37,137 nt of DNA from an uncultured Balneolaceae bacterium (lineage in GTDB: Bacteria > Bacteroidota > Rhodothermia > Balneolales > Balneolaceae): assembly GCA_937982515.1 (NCBI GenBank), contig CALJMB010000066.1:1-37137 (forward strand). Direction: 5' to 3'. Both the position numbers and the translations under genes were made by a program. The notes beneath the pieces were generated by a model. The model saw only the letters and a list, made by a program, of their open reading frames with translations, did not search any database and had not been told where the DNA came from. Below, piece by piece: positions 1 through 8,238 of the stretch (the stretch's first letter is position 1; each line of letters starts with the position of its first letter).

Positions 1-537
1 TGCCAACAGCGGCCGTCATAATGTACCAACGCCTGCCATCTTAAATAAAGCCTGTAATCCCGAGCGGAGTGCCGCCGGGTTTTGCGGGGCGCAGTTGAGG
101 GATCTCCATGGCAGTGAGGCTGCAGCGAGAAGGCGTACTGTTTCTTTTTCTAATAGAACCTGTCATCCCGAGCTCCGTCGAGGGATCCCCGTAGCCGTGA
201 GGATGCACCGGGAAGAGGCACGCGCCCGGACCGGACTGCAGGAGGGGCAGGTGCCCCCGCCGCGGACATCCTTTGCTTCCGGGGGATGCTTCGACAGGCT
301 CAGCATGGCAGGCGTTGTTGGAGAATGCAAGGCTCCCCCTCTTCGTCTCTTAGTCCCTCAGTCTCTCTCACCCCCCCAACCTCTCGGCCTCTCCCAAGAG
401 TGTATTCTTTTCTGCAAAACCCTTATTTTAAATGGTTTGATTGACATAACATCTGCCGGAATTACTCGTTAAAGCTGGCAGCACCGGCCAAATCTCTTTC
501 AGGCTTATAACTTACTTAAAAGCAATCTCCTGGTTAT
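1..537. repeat. Intergenic region with dispersed repeat copies
   Basis: This stretch upstream of mnmG has no convincing gene. Two direct copies of a CTGTnATCCCGAGC...GAGGGATC repeat begin at about 51 and 159, each followed by a GTGAGG-containing tail. A related inverted motif, CTTCGACAGGCTCAGCATG, lies near 288-307. From memory, motifs like these are common intergenic repeats in Bacteroidota-type genomes. A pyrimidine-rich tract (about 350-395) follows. The one long open frame (95-472) runs straight through the repeats and looks non-coding. The last 100 bases before mnmG are AT-richer and should hold its promoter, but I see no clear match. Confidence 0.55.
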
Positions 538-2427
538 ATGAATTCTCTCTTTCCCACATATGACGTCATCGTAGTCGGCGCCGGGCATGCCGGCAGCGAA
601 GCCGCGGGCGCCGCTGCTCAAATGGGCGCCAAAACGTTGCTCATCACCATGAACCTGGACACCATAGCCAAGATGTCTTGCAATCCAGCCATGGGCGGTG
701 TGGCTAAGGGGCAGCTTGTTCGGGAGATTGACGCCCTCGGCGGGCTTTCCGGGATTGTGGCCGATCAAAGCGGCGTGCAGTTCCGTATGCTCAACCTGAG
801 TAAAGGCCCGGCCATGTGGAGTCCCCGCTGCCAGAGCGACCGCGGCCTGTACTCTCAGAAGATGAGAGAGCAGCTGGAACTTAAAGAGAATCTCTTCTTC
901 CGCCAGGATAGCGTGGTAGATCTGCTGACCACAGCCGACGGAAAAAAAGTAACGGGGGTACGCACCCAGACCGGACAGACATTTAACGGCCGGGCCGTTA
1001 TCCTTACAACCGGCACCTTTGGGAACGGGATCATTCACATCGGAGAGAGTCAGTATGGCGGCGGACGGTCTGGCGAACGCGCTTCCATAGGAATCTCTGC
1101 CTCACTGGAAAAACTGGGCTTTAAAGTGAGCCGGCTGAAGACCGGAACACCCCCCCGCGTAGATGGCCGCTCCATAGATTACAGCCAGCTCGAAATTCAG
1201 TATGGAGATGAAAACCCCGCCGCATTCTCCTTTTTAACCAAAGAACTGCCTGGCAAAGACGATCAGCTTACCTGCTGGATTGGGTATACCAACGATGAAG
1301 TACATGATGTGCTGCGAACCGGATTTGACCGAAGCCCTATGTTTAACGGGCGTATCAAATCGGTCGGCCCCCGGTACTGCCCAAGCATTGAAGACAAGAT
1401 CAATCGCTTTGCGGATAAAGACCGCCATCAACTCTTTCTGGAACCTGAGGGCTGGAATACCTATGAAATGTACCTGAACGGGTTTTCCACCTCCCTCCCC
1501 GAAGATGTTCAGTACAAAGCCCTCCGAACCATTCCCGGCTTTGAACACGCCGTGATGTTACGTCCCGGCTACGCCATCGAATACGATTATTTCCCGCCCT
1601 ACCAGATTAAAAGGACTCTTGAGACTAAAATTACGGAAGGCCTTTTCTTTGCAGGACAAATCAACGGCACTACCGGCTATGAAGAAGCAGCCTGCCAGGG
1701 ACTGATGGCCGGTATCAACGCGGTCCGAAAAGTGAAGGACGAAGAACCGATTATTTTGAAGCGTTCGGAGGCCTACATAGGGGTGCTTATCGATGATCTT
1801 ATTACCAAGGGCACAGAAGAACCGTACCGGATGTTTACCTCCCGGGCCGAACACCGTATTCTGTTAAGACAAGACAACGCCGACCTCCGCCTGACGGAAT
1901 TGGGCTATAAAATAGGACTCGCCTCGGACGAGCGCTACCAGCAGTACATGGCCAAGAAGAATGCCATCGGCCAACTCCATGAATTGATTTCCGGCTACAC
2001 GGTTTATCCGGACAAAATGGATCCCATGCTTCGGGAACGTGGCACCACTCCTCTTCCCCAGCCGGTTAAAGCAAAAACCCTTATCCCCCGGCCGGAACTT
2101 TCCATCCGCCACTTGCTAGAAGCAGATTCCGAACTAAAAGAAAAAGCAACGAACATTACATCTGACCCGGAAGTCTACGAACAGGTGGAAATTCAGATAA
2201 AATACTCCGGGTATATAGAGAAAGAATTTAATATGGCAGAAGAAATGAGCAAACAAGAAAACATGGCCATCCCCGAAACTCTGGATTATGGAAGAATCAA
2301 CAGTCTTTCATCTGAGGGCCGGCAAAAGCTCAATCACATTCGTCCCGAAACCATTGGACAAGCCAGCCGCATAAGCGGGGTCTCTCCCAGCGACGTGGCG
2401 GTGCTCATGGTGTATCTCAAGAACTAA
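538..2427 (+). CDS. mnmG: tRNA uridine-5-carboxymethylaminomethyl(34) synthesis enzyme MnmG (GidA)
   Basis: MnmG works with MnmE to install the 5-carboxymethylaminomethyl group on wobble uridine 34 of certain tRNAs, using FAD, NADH and methylene-THF in the cytoplasm. At 629 residues it is full length. The N-terminal FAD-binding Rossmann motif GAGHAGSEAA is at residues 14-23. The family signatures GPRYCPSIEDKI (about 278) and INGTTGYEEAACQG (about 374) are intact, and the C-terminal helical MnmE/tRNA-binding domain is present. The ATG lacks a Shine-Dalgarno sequence. In many bacteria mnmG and rsmG are neighbours near the replication origin, as they are here. The family assignment is essentially certain. 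Confidence 0.97.
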   Translation: MNSLFPTYDVIVVGAGHAGSEAAGAAAQMGAKTLLITMNLDTIAKMSCNPAMGGVAKGQLVREIDALGGLSGIVADQSGVQFRMLNLSKGPAMWSPRCQSDRGLYSQKMREQLELKENLFFRQDSVVDLLTTADGKKVTGVRTQTGQTFNGRAVILTTGTFGNGIIHIGESQYGGGRSGERASIGISASLEKLGFKVSRLKTGTPPRVDGRSIDYSQLEIQYGDENPAAFSFLTKELPGKDDQLTCWIGYTNDEVHDVLRTGFDRSPMFNGRIKSVGPRYCPSIEDKINRFADKDRHQLFLEPEGWNTYEMYLNGFSTSLPEDVQYKALRTIPGFEHAVMLRPGYAIEYDYFPPYQIKRTLETKITEGLFFAGQINGTTGYEEAACQGLMAGINAVRKVKDEEPIILKRSEAYIGVLIDDLITKGTEEPYRMFTSRAEHRILLRQDNADLRLTELGYKIGLASDERYQQYMAKKNAIGQLHELISGYTVYPDKMDPMLRERGTTPLPQPVKAKTLIPRPELSIRHLLEADSELKEKATNITSDPEVYEQVEIQIKYSGYIEKEFNMAEEMSKQENMAIPETLDYGRINSLSSEGRQKLNHIRPETIGQASRISGVSPSDVAVLMVYLKN

Positions 2428-2715
2428 CACTGCAAAGTAAAGCCACTAAAACACCAGGGCACTAAGCGCATTGTAACAGCACTGCCTGGAGGCATAGTGC
2501 ATAAGACATATGACCAGACCCTGCTCTCCCATATACCATTACCATATACTCTACTGATACAAACCAGACAAGGACGGGATATCTGAGTAAGGCAACTTAA
2601 CATTAAAATAAACCTGTTTATGAAAATAAACCCGTTCGCGTTTTAGTGTTTTCGTGGCCCAACCCCCTTCACTACCAATAGGCCAAATTAACTTTTTACT
2701 CATCTTAACTTAAAA
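2428..2715. repeat. mnmG-rsmG spacer bounded by inverted repeat arms
   Basis: This non-coding gap carries an arm reading GCCACTAAAACAC at 2442-2454. Its approximate inverted partner, GTGTTTTCGTGGC, is at 2646-2658, and 12 of 13 positions are complementary. The flanking bases also partly match (ACTAA..CGC against GCGTTTTAGT). The same word family forms the tight hairpin between rpmB and rpmG, so this is probably a dispersed repeat. No transposase or small gene is visible inside. Confidence 0.45.
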
Positions 2716-3372
2716 TTGTTCCACGTGAAACATTCCATAACCTATCATACGGTTCCGCGCGAGACCTTTAAAGCCACAGACAAAATAATTGAAAAACACC
2801 GGGCTTCATTAGAAGATTACCTTGAGCTGTTGATGTGGTGGAATCAGCGTGTAAATCTGGTAAGCCGGAATGTTTCACGTGAAACGGTATGGGAACATAT
2901 TCGTCACTCTCTGCTTATACATAATTCTGTGCCTTTCTCAAAAGCAGCCGTTGTGACAGATGCAGGAACGGGAGGCGGCCTCCCGGGGATACCTCTGGCC
3001 ATTACGCATCGGGACAAAGAATTTGTTTTAAACGATATTGTGACCAAAAAAACAATGGCTGTCCGCCAGATGATTAACAAGCTGGGCCTTTCCAACTCGA
3101 CGGCTGCAGACAAATCTGTAGAAGGACTGACCCTGAATACTCCGTTCCTCTTGATTTCAAAACATGCGTTTAAAATAGATCAACTCTTCGCCATGGCCCG
3201 GCATCTGCCGTGGACAGAAATGGTGTTTTATAAAGGCCTCAATTTTGAAGGGGAACTTACAGAAGTATCCGCTCCTCTTTTGGTTGAGGCTTTTGATTTA
3301 TCGGGGGGATCGTCCGATCCCTTCTATGAAGATAAGGCCCTGATTCTCATCAAAAGATTGAGAAGATTTTAG
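2716..3372 (+). CDS. rsmG: 16S rRNA (guanine-N7)-methyltransferase RsmG (GidB)
   Basis: RsmG methylates N7 of the guanine corresponding to G527 of E. coli 16S rRNA, using SAM. The motif TDAGTGGGLPGIPLAI (residues 81-96) is the methyltransferase glycine loop, and WWNQRVNLVSR (41-51) is the family's N-terminal signature. The 218-residue length is normal. No ATG is suitably placed; the frame opens at TTG 2716, and GTG 2725 is the alternative. Both lie within a parS-like palindrome, so the true start is uncertain. The peptides FHVKH (2-6), VPRET (13-17) and VSRET (53-57) are translations of parS-like DNA. The third sits in the conserved core without adding length compared with relatives I recall. 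Confidence 0.93.
   Translation: MFHVKHSITYHTVPRETFKATDKIIEKHRASLEDYLELLMWWNQRVNLVSRNVSRETVWEHIRHSLLIHNSVPFSKAAVVTDAGTGGGLPGIPLAITHRDKEFVLNDIVTKKTMAVRQMINKLGLSNSTAADKSVEGLTLNTPFLLISKHAFKIDQLFAMARHLPWTEMVFYKGLNFEGELTEVSAPLLVEAFDLSGGSSDPFYEDKALILIKRLRRF
2717..2732. promoter_or_regulatory. parS-like ParB-binding site 1
   Basis: The sequence TGTTCCACGTGAAACA differs from the widely conserved chromosomal parS palindrome TGTTTCACGTGAAACA at one position. It overlaps the predicted rsmG start. parS sites normally cluster near the origin and load the ParB CTP-clamp. parA and parB are not in this window. Confidence 0.85.
2751..2766. promoter_or_regulatory. Degenerate parS-like site
   Basis: GGTTCCGCGCGAGACC keeps the parS layout and encodes VPRET, mirroring VSRET of the downstream site. 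It has several mismatches to the consensus, so ParB binding is doubtful. It may be a decayed copy. Confidence 0.35.
2871..2886. promoter_or_regulatory. parS-like ParB-binding site 2
   Basis: TGTTTCACGTGAAACG matches the parS consensus at 15 of 16 positions. It lies wholly inside the rsmG coding sequence (residues 53-57, VSRET), about 150 bp from site 1. Confidence 0.87.
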
Positions 3373-3999
3373 CAGTCAAATATGGGGGGTTCTGAATTCA
3401 CGACTCAGAATCTGTCTACCCTTCTGGCATGTCGCCTTCCGCTTCCCGCTTTTCACCTTTCACTTTCCGGGCAGACCCTTACCAACTCCTGCAACCCGCA
3501 AAAGTTGCACAGTATTTGCACAGGACTTGGTAGGTACTTGGTCCCTGCTTATCCCCTGTTTTGATGCAACCGTTTGCGCAACCCCAGAGTTGGAAGCACG
3601 GAGAACCGGGAGGAGAGAATCAACAGGCCGGGTGTTCACTTATGATATAGCGTACAACTCTCCGGCAACCGGAGAGTATGGCTCTCTACAAGTGCCTGCT
3701 CCCGTTGAAGGAGTAGTAGGAAAGATGCCCGCCCTGCACCACGCCTCTTTCGTTCTCATCCGCCCTGCATGCGCCTGCCCTCAGAACCCCGTACAGACTG
3801 CCATCAGGGGGCATTAAAGGCTTGCGCGGCCGTTCACATACTCAGGCAGGTTGTATGCATCACAGAAAACCTTAAAGGCTCGCTTGCCCGGGTGTAGTTA
3901 TGATGGTAGATTTTGTATTATATATGTTGTAGAAGTCAGTTGGGTAATGCGACATAAACAAAGTAATCAAACATAGCCACCTATATGTCCGGAGACAGA
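3373..3999. other. Intergenic region with one strong hairpin, no recognised gene
   Basis: About 600 bases separate rsmG from the WYL regulator. Near 3430-3475 there is a TTCCGCTTCCCGCTTTTCACC-type pyrimidine-rich repeat. A perfect 9-bp hairpin with a CAA loop occupies 3657-3677 (stem ACTCTCCGG). Two related words, AAAGGCTTGC and AAAGGCTCGC, occur near 3817 and 3874. Two short open frames (3382-3564, 3527-3817) resemble no family I know and look incidental. A promoter-like signal sits at 3884-3914. Confidence 0.4.
3884..3914 (+). promoter_or_regulatory. Putative promoter of the WYL regulator gene
   Basis: TTG at 3884-3886 is followed after 20 bases by TAGATTTT (3907-3914), then G. This fits the Bacteroidota-type TTTG/TAnnTTTG pattern at most positions. 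It lies about 85 bases before the chosen start. Confidence 0.35.
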
Positions 4000-4944
4000 A
4001 TGAAAAGCAGTGAGAGGCGGATGAAACTGATCCTCCTCCTGCAGCAGTCCAATAAAAGATTAACGGTTGATGATATCGCCGAGCGCTTTGGCATAAGCCG
4101 GCGCACCGTATTCCGGGACTTCAACGTACTCTCAGAACTCAACGTCCCGGTCACCTGGGATGAGTACAGCGGTTACGGAATCATGCCGGGATACAAGATC
4201 CCGCCGCTGATGTTTACTTCTAAAGAACTGGCCACTATTATGGTTGGACTTAATTTTGTGAAATCTCAGGTAGACAAAACGCTGGTTGAAGATGCCAAAG
4301 GCGTTGAGCTCAAAATCAAAGAGGTGCTGCCGAAAGAGCTTCGTGAATTTATGGAGTCTCTTGAAGAGCGAACCGTCGTAGATCCTTACCTGAACTTCGG
4401 TGTGGAAAAAAAAGACGGGGGTAACTGGTATCTCATCAGCAGCGCCATCTCTCAGAATAAAAGTATTCAGTTTCAATACCGAAGTAAGGCAGATGAGAAA
4501 ATCACCGACCGGAAAATCGACCCCTACCTTATCGTTTTTTACCGCGACCATTGGAACGTCATCGGCTATTCCCACAAAAGAGCGGATGTTCGAAATTTTG
4601 TGCTTGACCGGATGTCTGAGATCCGCATTTTAGAGGAGAAGTTTGAAGCCTCCAGAGAAATCGACGCAGAGGCCCTTATTTTCCGTTCTAACGAGCGCTC
4701 AGACAAAATAGTGGTAGAGGTATCTGAGTCGGCTTTGGCGCGATTTGAGGCGAATATACCGGCTAAGATTTTTAGCAAAAACAAAGAAAACGCCAATTTT
4801 TTTAAGGTAGAGTTTTTCTTTGATAATCTGGACTTTATCAACGAATGGCTCCTTCAATTTCCAAGAGATGTTAAAATAGTTGGGCCATCTAAATTGATCG
4901 AAAAAAGAAATGAACTTCTTGAAACCATGAAGGACATGTTATAG
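4000..4944 (+). CDS. HTH/WYL-domain transcriptional regulator
   Basis: This is a DNA-binding regulator of the DeoR-like HTH plus WYL family. An N-terminal winged helix (residues about 1-60; LTVDDIAERFGISRRTVFRD is the HTH core) is followed by a linker. A WYL-type ligand-sensing domain follows at about 150-215, where WNVIGY occupies the usual WYL position, then a WCX-like C-terminus. ATG 4000 is preferred because GGAGA lies just upstream; ATG 3985 has no ribosome-binding site. The gene stands 110 bp before the large BTAD regulator on the same strand and might control it. WYL proteins often sense nucleic-acid or nucleotide ligands and regulate stress or defence loci, but no defence genes are adjacent, so its target is unknown. 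Confidence 0.87.
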   Translation: MKSSERRMKLILLLQQSNKRLTVDDIAERFGISRRTVFRDFNVLSELNVPVTWDEYSGYGIMPGYKIPPLMFTSKELATIMVGLNFVKSQVDKTLVEDAKGVELKIKEVLPKELREFMESLEERTVVDPYLNFGVEKKDGGNWYLISSAISQNKSIQFQYRSKADEKITDRKIDPYLIVFYRDHWNVIGYSHKRADVRNFVLDRMSEIRILEEKFEASREIDAEALIFRSNERSDKIVVEVSESALARFEANIPAKIFSKNKENANFFKVEFFFDNLDFINEWLLQFPRDVKIVGPSKLIEKRNELLETMKDML

Positions 4945-5054
4945 TAATAATTACCTTGTCTTTAACTATATATAATGGTTCTTCACATTGCTATAAATTT
5001 AAACCAAAACTAAATAAGGGTAACATTATATTCACATAACCTATTCATAGTATT

Positions 5055-8000
5055 GTGCCATACAAAGGCCTCCATATTAAATTGCTATGCCCGATGGAAA
5101 TAATGCGGGATGGCAAACTAGTGGAATTTCCACCTTCCCGGAAAACGCGGGCTCTTCTGGGATATCTGATAACCACAGCCAAACAACATTCACGAAAGCA
5201 TCTTTGTGATTTGTTATGGGAACATACGGCCGACCCGCGAGCCTCACTGCGATGGAGTCTGAGTAAAATAAGGAATCTGCTTGGTGAGCGGGAGTCCGAT
5301 CACATCCTCACCATCGGAGATTTTGTTCAGTTTATTCCCGGGAAGTCGGAAGTAGACGTTTACCAGGTGCAGTCGATAGACAGGCTCGATACAGAGCGGT
5401 ACTCCCTTGACCGGTTAGAGGATGCTGTTACATTATTCAGGGGCGACTTCCTCGAAGATTGTGAAATAACAGAAGCTTACCGTTTTAGCACCTGGCTGGA
5501 TAGCCAGCGTGAAAGGCTTAACCGTATTCAACACCACCTGTTTACCACGCTGTGTACACGCATTCCGAATAATCCTGAAAAAGCTATTCACTATACCCGC
5601 CAGCTTCTGCAACTCGACCCCTATGACGAACAGGCGCATATAAGATTAATTGAGTTGCTTGGAAAGTGCGGAGATACAAAAAAAGCCCTAAAGCAGTATA
5701 ATCACTGCAAGAAAATTCTGAAAGAGGAACTGGCCGCCGAGCCCTCTCCTGCGCTGGAAAAGGCTCGCCTATCATTAATTAAATTAATACCTTACAGCAA
5801 GAATAAAAAGGAAGATACACTTGAAACAGCCGCTCCTCTTATCGGCAGGGTTGAAGAGCAGGCAACTATAGGGCAGATTATAGCTGAGGCACAGAAAAAG
5901 GCCGTATCCAATTTGGTTTTGCTATCGGGAGAGCCAGGCATTGGAAAAACCCATATGCTCAGACACACAGGCAGACAAATACAAAAAGCGGGTGGCGAGG
6001 TTCTGTGGGGGGAGGCCAATTATTTACAAATGAACCGTCCATATGCTCCCTGGGCGAACGTGTTGCATATGATAAAGACCAATACCATTCCTGAATCCAT
6101 CTGGAAATATATCACACCTCTTATGCCCGGCGCACCATCCGAACCGGCCGAAGGTGACCGCAACAGCCTGTTTGCCGCCGTTTTGGAAGCGTTACATCTG
6201 TTTAGTTCTGGTTCCAAACCCATAGCTGTTCTCTTCGACAATCTCCATTGGTTTGATGATCCATCTATAGCCCTTCTGAATTTCATAAGCAGGGAAACGG
6301 CGAATTCAGACATCCTGATTTTCTGCAGTGCCAGGCCGCCTGAACTGGAAGCAAACACGCGCGCCTTCTGGCTGATCAATGCTCACCGCCGCGAGAAGCA
6401 ATTAACCGAAATAAAGCTGAACCAACTTACCAAAGCAGAAACGCTGGACCTGATAAAAACGATCGACCCAAGTCTTAATGCGGAACCGATATATGTGGAC
6501 AGTAAGGGGAATCCTCTTTTTGCCATGGAAATGGCTTATGCTCTACAGTCAGGTGGATCACCGGGCACGCCGACCTCGCTGCACAGCCTTATTCAGGAAA
6601 GGCTTGCCATACTAGACTCTAAGACAAAAAGCATACTCAACTGGATGGCTGTGTGGGGCCATGATATAAGGCTTGACCTCCTCTGCCGCGCTTCGGAAAT
6701 CCCCCTGCATCACCTGCTGGCGTCTGTTGAAATGTTGGAGCGCTTTAACATTATCAAAACAGATTCCGCTGAAAACTATAGCTTTGTACACCATTTGGTA
6801 CAAAATGTCGCTTATCAGAATATCTCAGCGCCCCGAAGAAAAGTGATTCATCAGCGTATTGCTCAAACCCTGATGGAGGATGAACAGAGCAAGCACGCTT
6901 ATGTAGCGTTGCTGCATCATGCCGGGGAAGCAGAAGATAGCAAACTCATCGTTCATGCATGTCTCAGTGCCGCCCGTAAATCAATGGAAGTCTTTGCATT
7001 TAAAGAGGCTGAGGCGTTTATAAAAAAAGGGATGACGCATCTTGAGAGGCTATCTCAAAAGCACGAACTATCTCTGAGAATAAAGTTTCTGGAGCTGTAC
7101 GTACATCCCGGTATGGTCTCGTTTAGAAAAGAAGATCTGATGGAAAAAATAAAGGCATCCATAGGCGACGCGCGCGAAGCCAGGTTAAATGAGGTGGTCC
7201 ATAAAGGCCTGTTTCTCATCTCTAACCTTTATTACCAGCAGGGGGATTTCCAAAACGCACTCCGCCGAAATATAAAAGCCGAAGAGGCGGGACGCTTATC
7301 CGAACCGATTACTATGATTCATGCCCTGGCAGATACGGCCAAATGTTACGGGATGCTTGACCAAAAGATCGATCGCGCGGAAGCACTGGCTAAGGAAGCA
7401 GAAGACCTGGCTTTAGAAATGGATCTTGAGAATAAGATTTATGAAATCCACATGGCCCTGGCTTTAGTAAAGCATCACCGGGGGCAGTATGACCAGGCAA
7501 TCGGGCTCTACAATCAGTCTCTGGAGCGTATTCGTCGGGAAGAGGAAGATCACTGGTGGGAATGCTATAACCTGCAGCGGTTCCCAATGGTGGAAATGGA
7601 ACGAAACCGTCCGTCCGAAGCACTCAGATACTGCGGCCAATTAATGCCTGTGGCTCTGAACATGGGTGAGGGAAGTGAAACTCCTTTTGCAAAAGCACTG
7701 CAGGCACTTGCACTCTGCCGCACAGGGAAAACAGACGCTTCCGAAATGCTGGACCAACAACTCGGTATCCTGCGGCGGCTAGACAGTAAGTGGATGATTG
7801 CCTATCTCCAGATTATGGCGGCAGAACATGATCTCAGCTTAGCCGTTTATCAAACCGCCCGCAACAGAGCAAAAGAAGCGCTCGATGCCGCCTCATGTGT
7901 AGGGCGCTTCAGCGAAATAGCCCTGGCGTGTTCTCTGCTCATTCAAATATCATTGGAGGAGGGCACGACCGACAGCATTCATGAAGTTCTCTCTCCTCAC

Positions 8001-8090
8001 AGAAAGCAGTTGAAAAACCCATCCCTTCTGTCCAACCGCGCTTCAGAGGCGTTAGAAAAAGCAGCCCTTCTTTCCGGAATAGAAATTTAA
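5055..8090 (+). CDS. Large BTAD/AAA-ATPase/TPR transcriptional regulator (SARP-MalT-like)
   Basis: This 1011-residue multidomain regulator has an N-terminal winged-helix region (about 5-95) and a bacterial transcriptional activation (BTAD) domain (about 98-245). An AAA/STAND-type ATPase follows, with Walker A GEPGIGKT (292-299) and Walker-B-like AVLFDNLHWFDD (391-402). The C-terminal half (about 620-1000) is TPR-like helical repeats. Such proteins act as ATP-dependent switches that sense a ligand through the C-terminal repeats. The start is GTG 5055 without a Shine-Dalgarno sequence; a later ATG would cut the conserved first strand (LHIKLLCPM). It is followed 148 bp downstream by a BBE-type flavoenzyme and then a DUF4242 gene, its likely targets by position only. 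Confidence 0.88.
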   Translation: MPYKGLHIKLLCPMEIMRDGKLVEFPPSRKTRALLGYLITTAKQHSRKHLCDLLWEHTADPRASLRWSLSKIRNLLGERESDHILTIGDFVQFIPGKSEVDVYQVQSIDRLDTERYSLDRLEDAVTLFRGDFLEDCEITEAYRFSTWLDSQRERLNRIQHHLFTTLCTRIPNNPEKAIHYTRQLLQLDPYDEQAHIRLIELLGKCGDTKKALKQYNHCKKILKEELAAEPSPALEKARLSLIKLIPYSKNKKEDTLETAAPLIGRVEEQATIGQIIAEAQKKAVSNLVLLSGEPGIGKTHMLRHTGRQIQKAGGEVLWGEANYLQMNRPYAPWANVLHMIKTNTIPESIWKYITPLMPGAPSEPAEGDRNSLFAAVLEALHLFSSGSKPIAVLFDNLHWFDDPSIALLNFISRETANSDILIFCSARPPELEANTRAFWLINAHRREKQLTEIKLNQLTKAETLDLIKTIDPSLNAEPIYVDSKGNPLFAMEMAYALQSGGSPGTPTSLHSLIQERLAILDSKTKSILNWMAVWGHDIRLDLLCRASEIPLHHLLASVEMLERFNIIKTDSAENYSFVHHLVQNVAYQNISAPRRKVIHQRIAQTLMEDEQSKHAYVALLHHAGEAEDSKLIVHACLSAARKSMEVFAFKEAEAFIKKGMTHLERLSQKHELSLRIKFLELYVHPGMVSFRKEDLMEKIKASIGDAREARLNEVVHKGLFLISNLYYQQGDFQNALRRNIKAEEAGRLSEPITMIHALADTAKCYGMLDQKIDRAEALAKEAEDLALEMDLENKIYEIHMALALVKHHRGQYDQAIGLYNQSLERIRREEEDHWWECYNLQRFPMVEMERNRPSEALRYCGQLMPVALNMGEGSETPFAKALQALALCRTGKTDASEMLDQQLGILRRLDSKWMIAYLQIMAAEHDLSLAVYQTARNRAKEALDAASCVGRFSEIALACSLLIQISLEEGTTDSIHEVLSPHRKQLKNPSLLSNRASEALEKAALLSGIEI

Positions 8091-8238
8091 ACGCTGACTA
8101 CAACGCTGGCTACAACACCTCCCTTTTAAATTACCGGTAATCTGTCCGGTACAGGTTACGATCAATACGACCTTGCATGCCTGATAATACAGGTTTGAGG
8201 CAGACTTAAAATAACCATAATACCAAAATATAGTCGTC

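Noticed and set aside
95..472. 125-codon open frame upstream of mnmG
   Set aside because: It runs through direct copies of an intergenic repeat, is Arg/Pro-rich without domain features, and has no ribosome-binding site or family resemblance.
3527..3817. 96-codon open frame before the WYL gene
   Set aside because: It spans a perfect hairpin and low-conservation spacer; composition is not protein-like and no family is recognised.
4000..8090. WYL plus large ATPase as an anti-phage defence locus
   Set aside because: The ATPase has a BTAD DNA-binding/activation N-terminus and TPRs typical of transcriptional activators, and no nuclease, methylase or other effector is adjacent.
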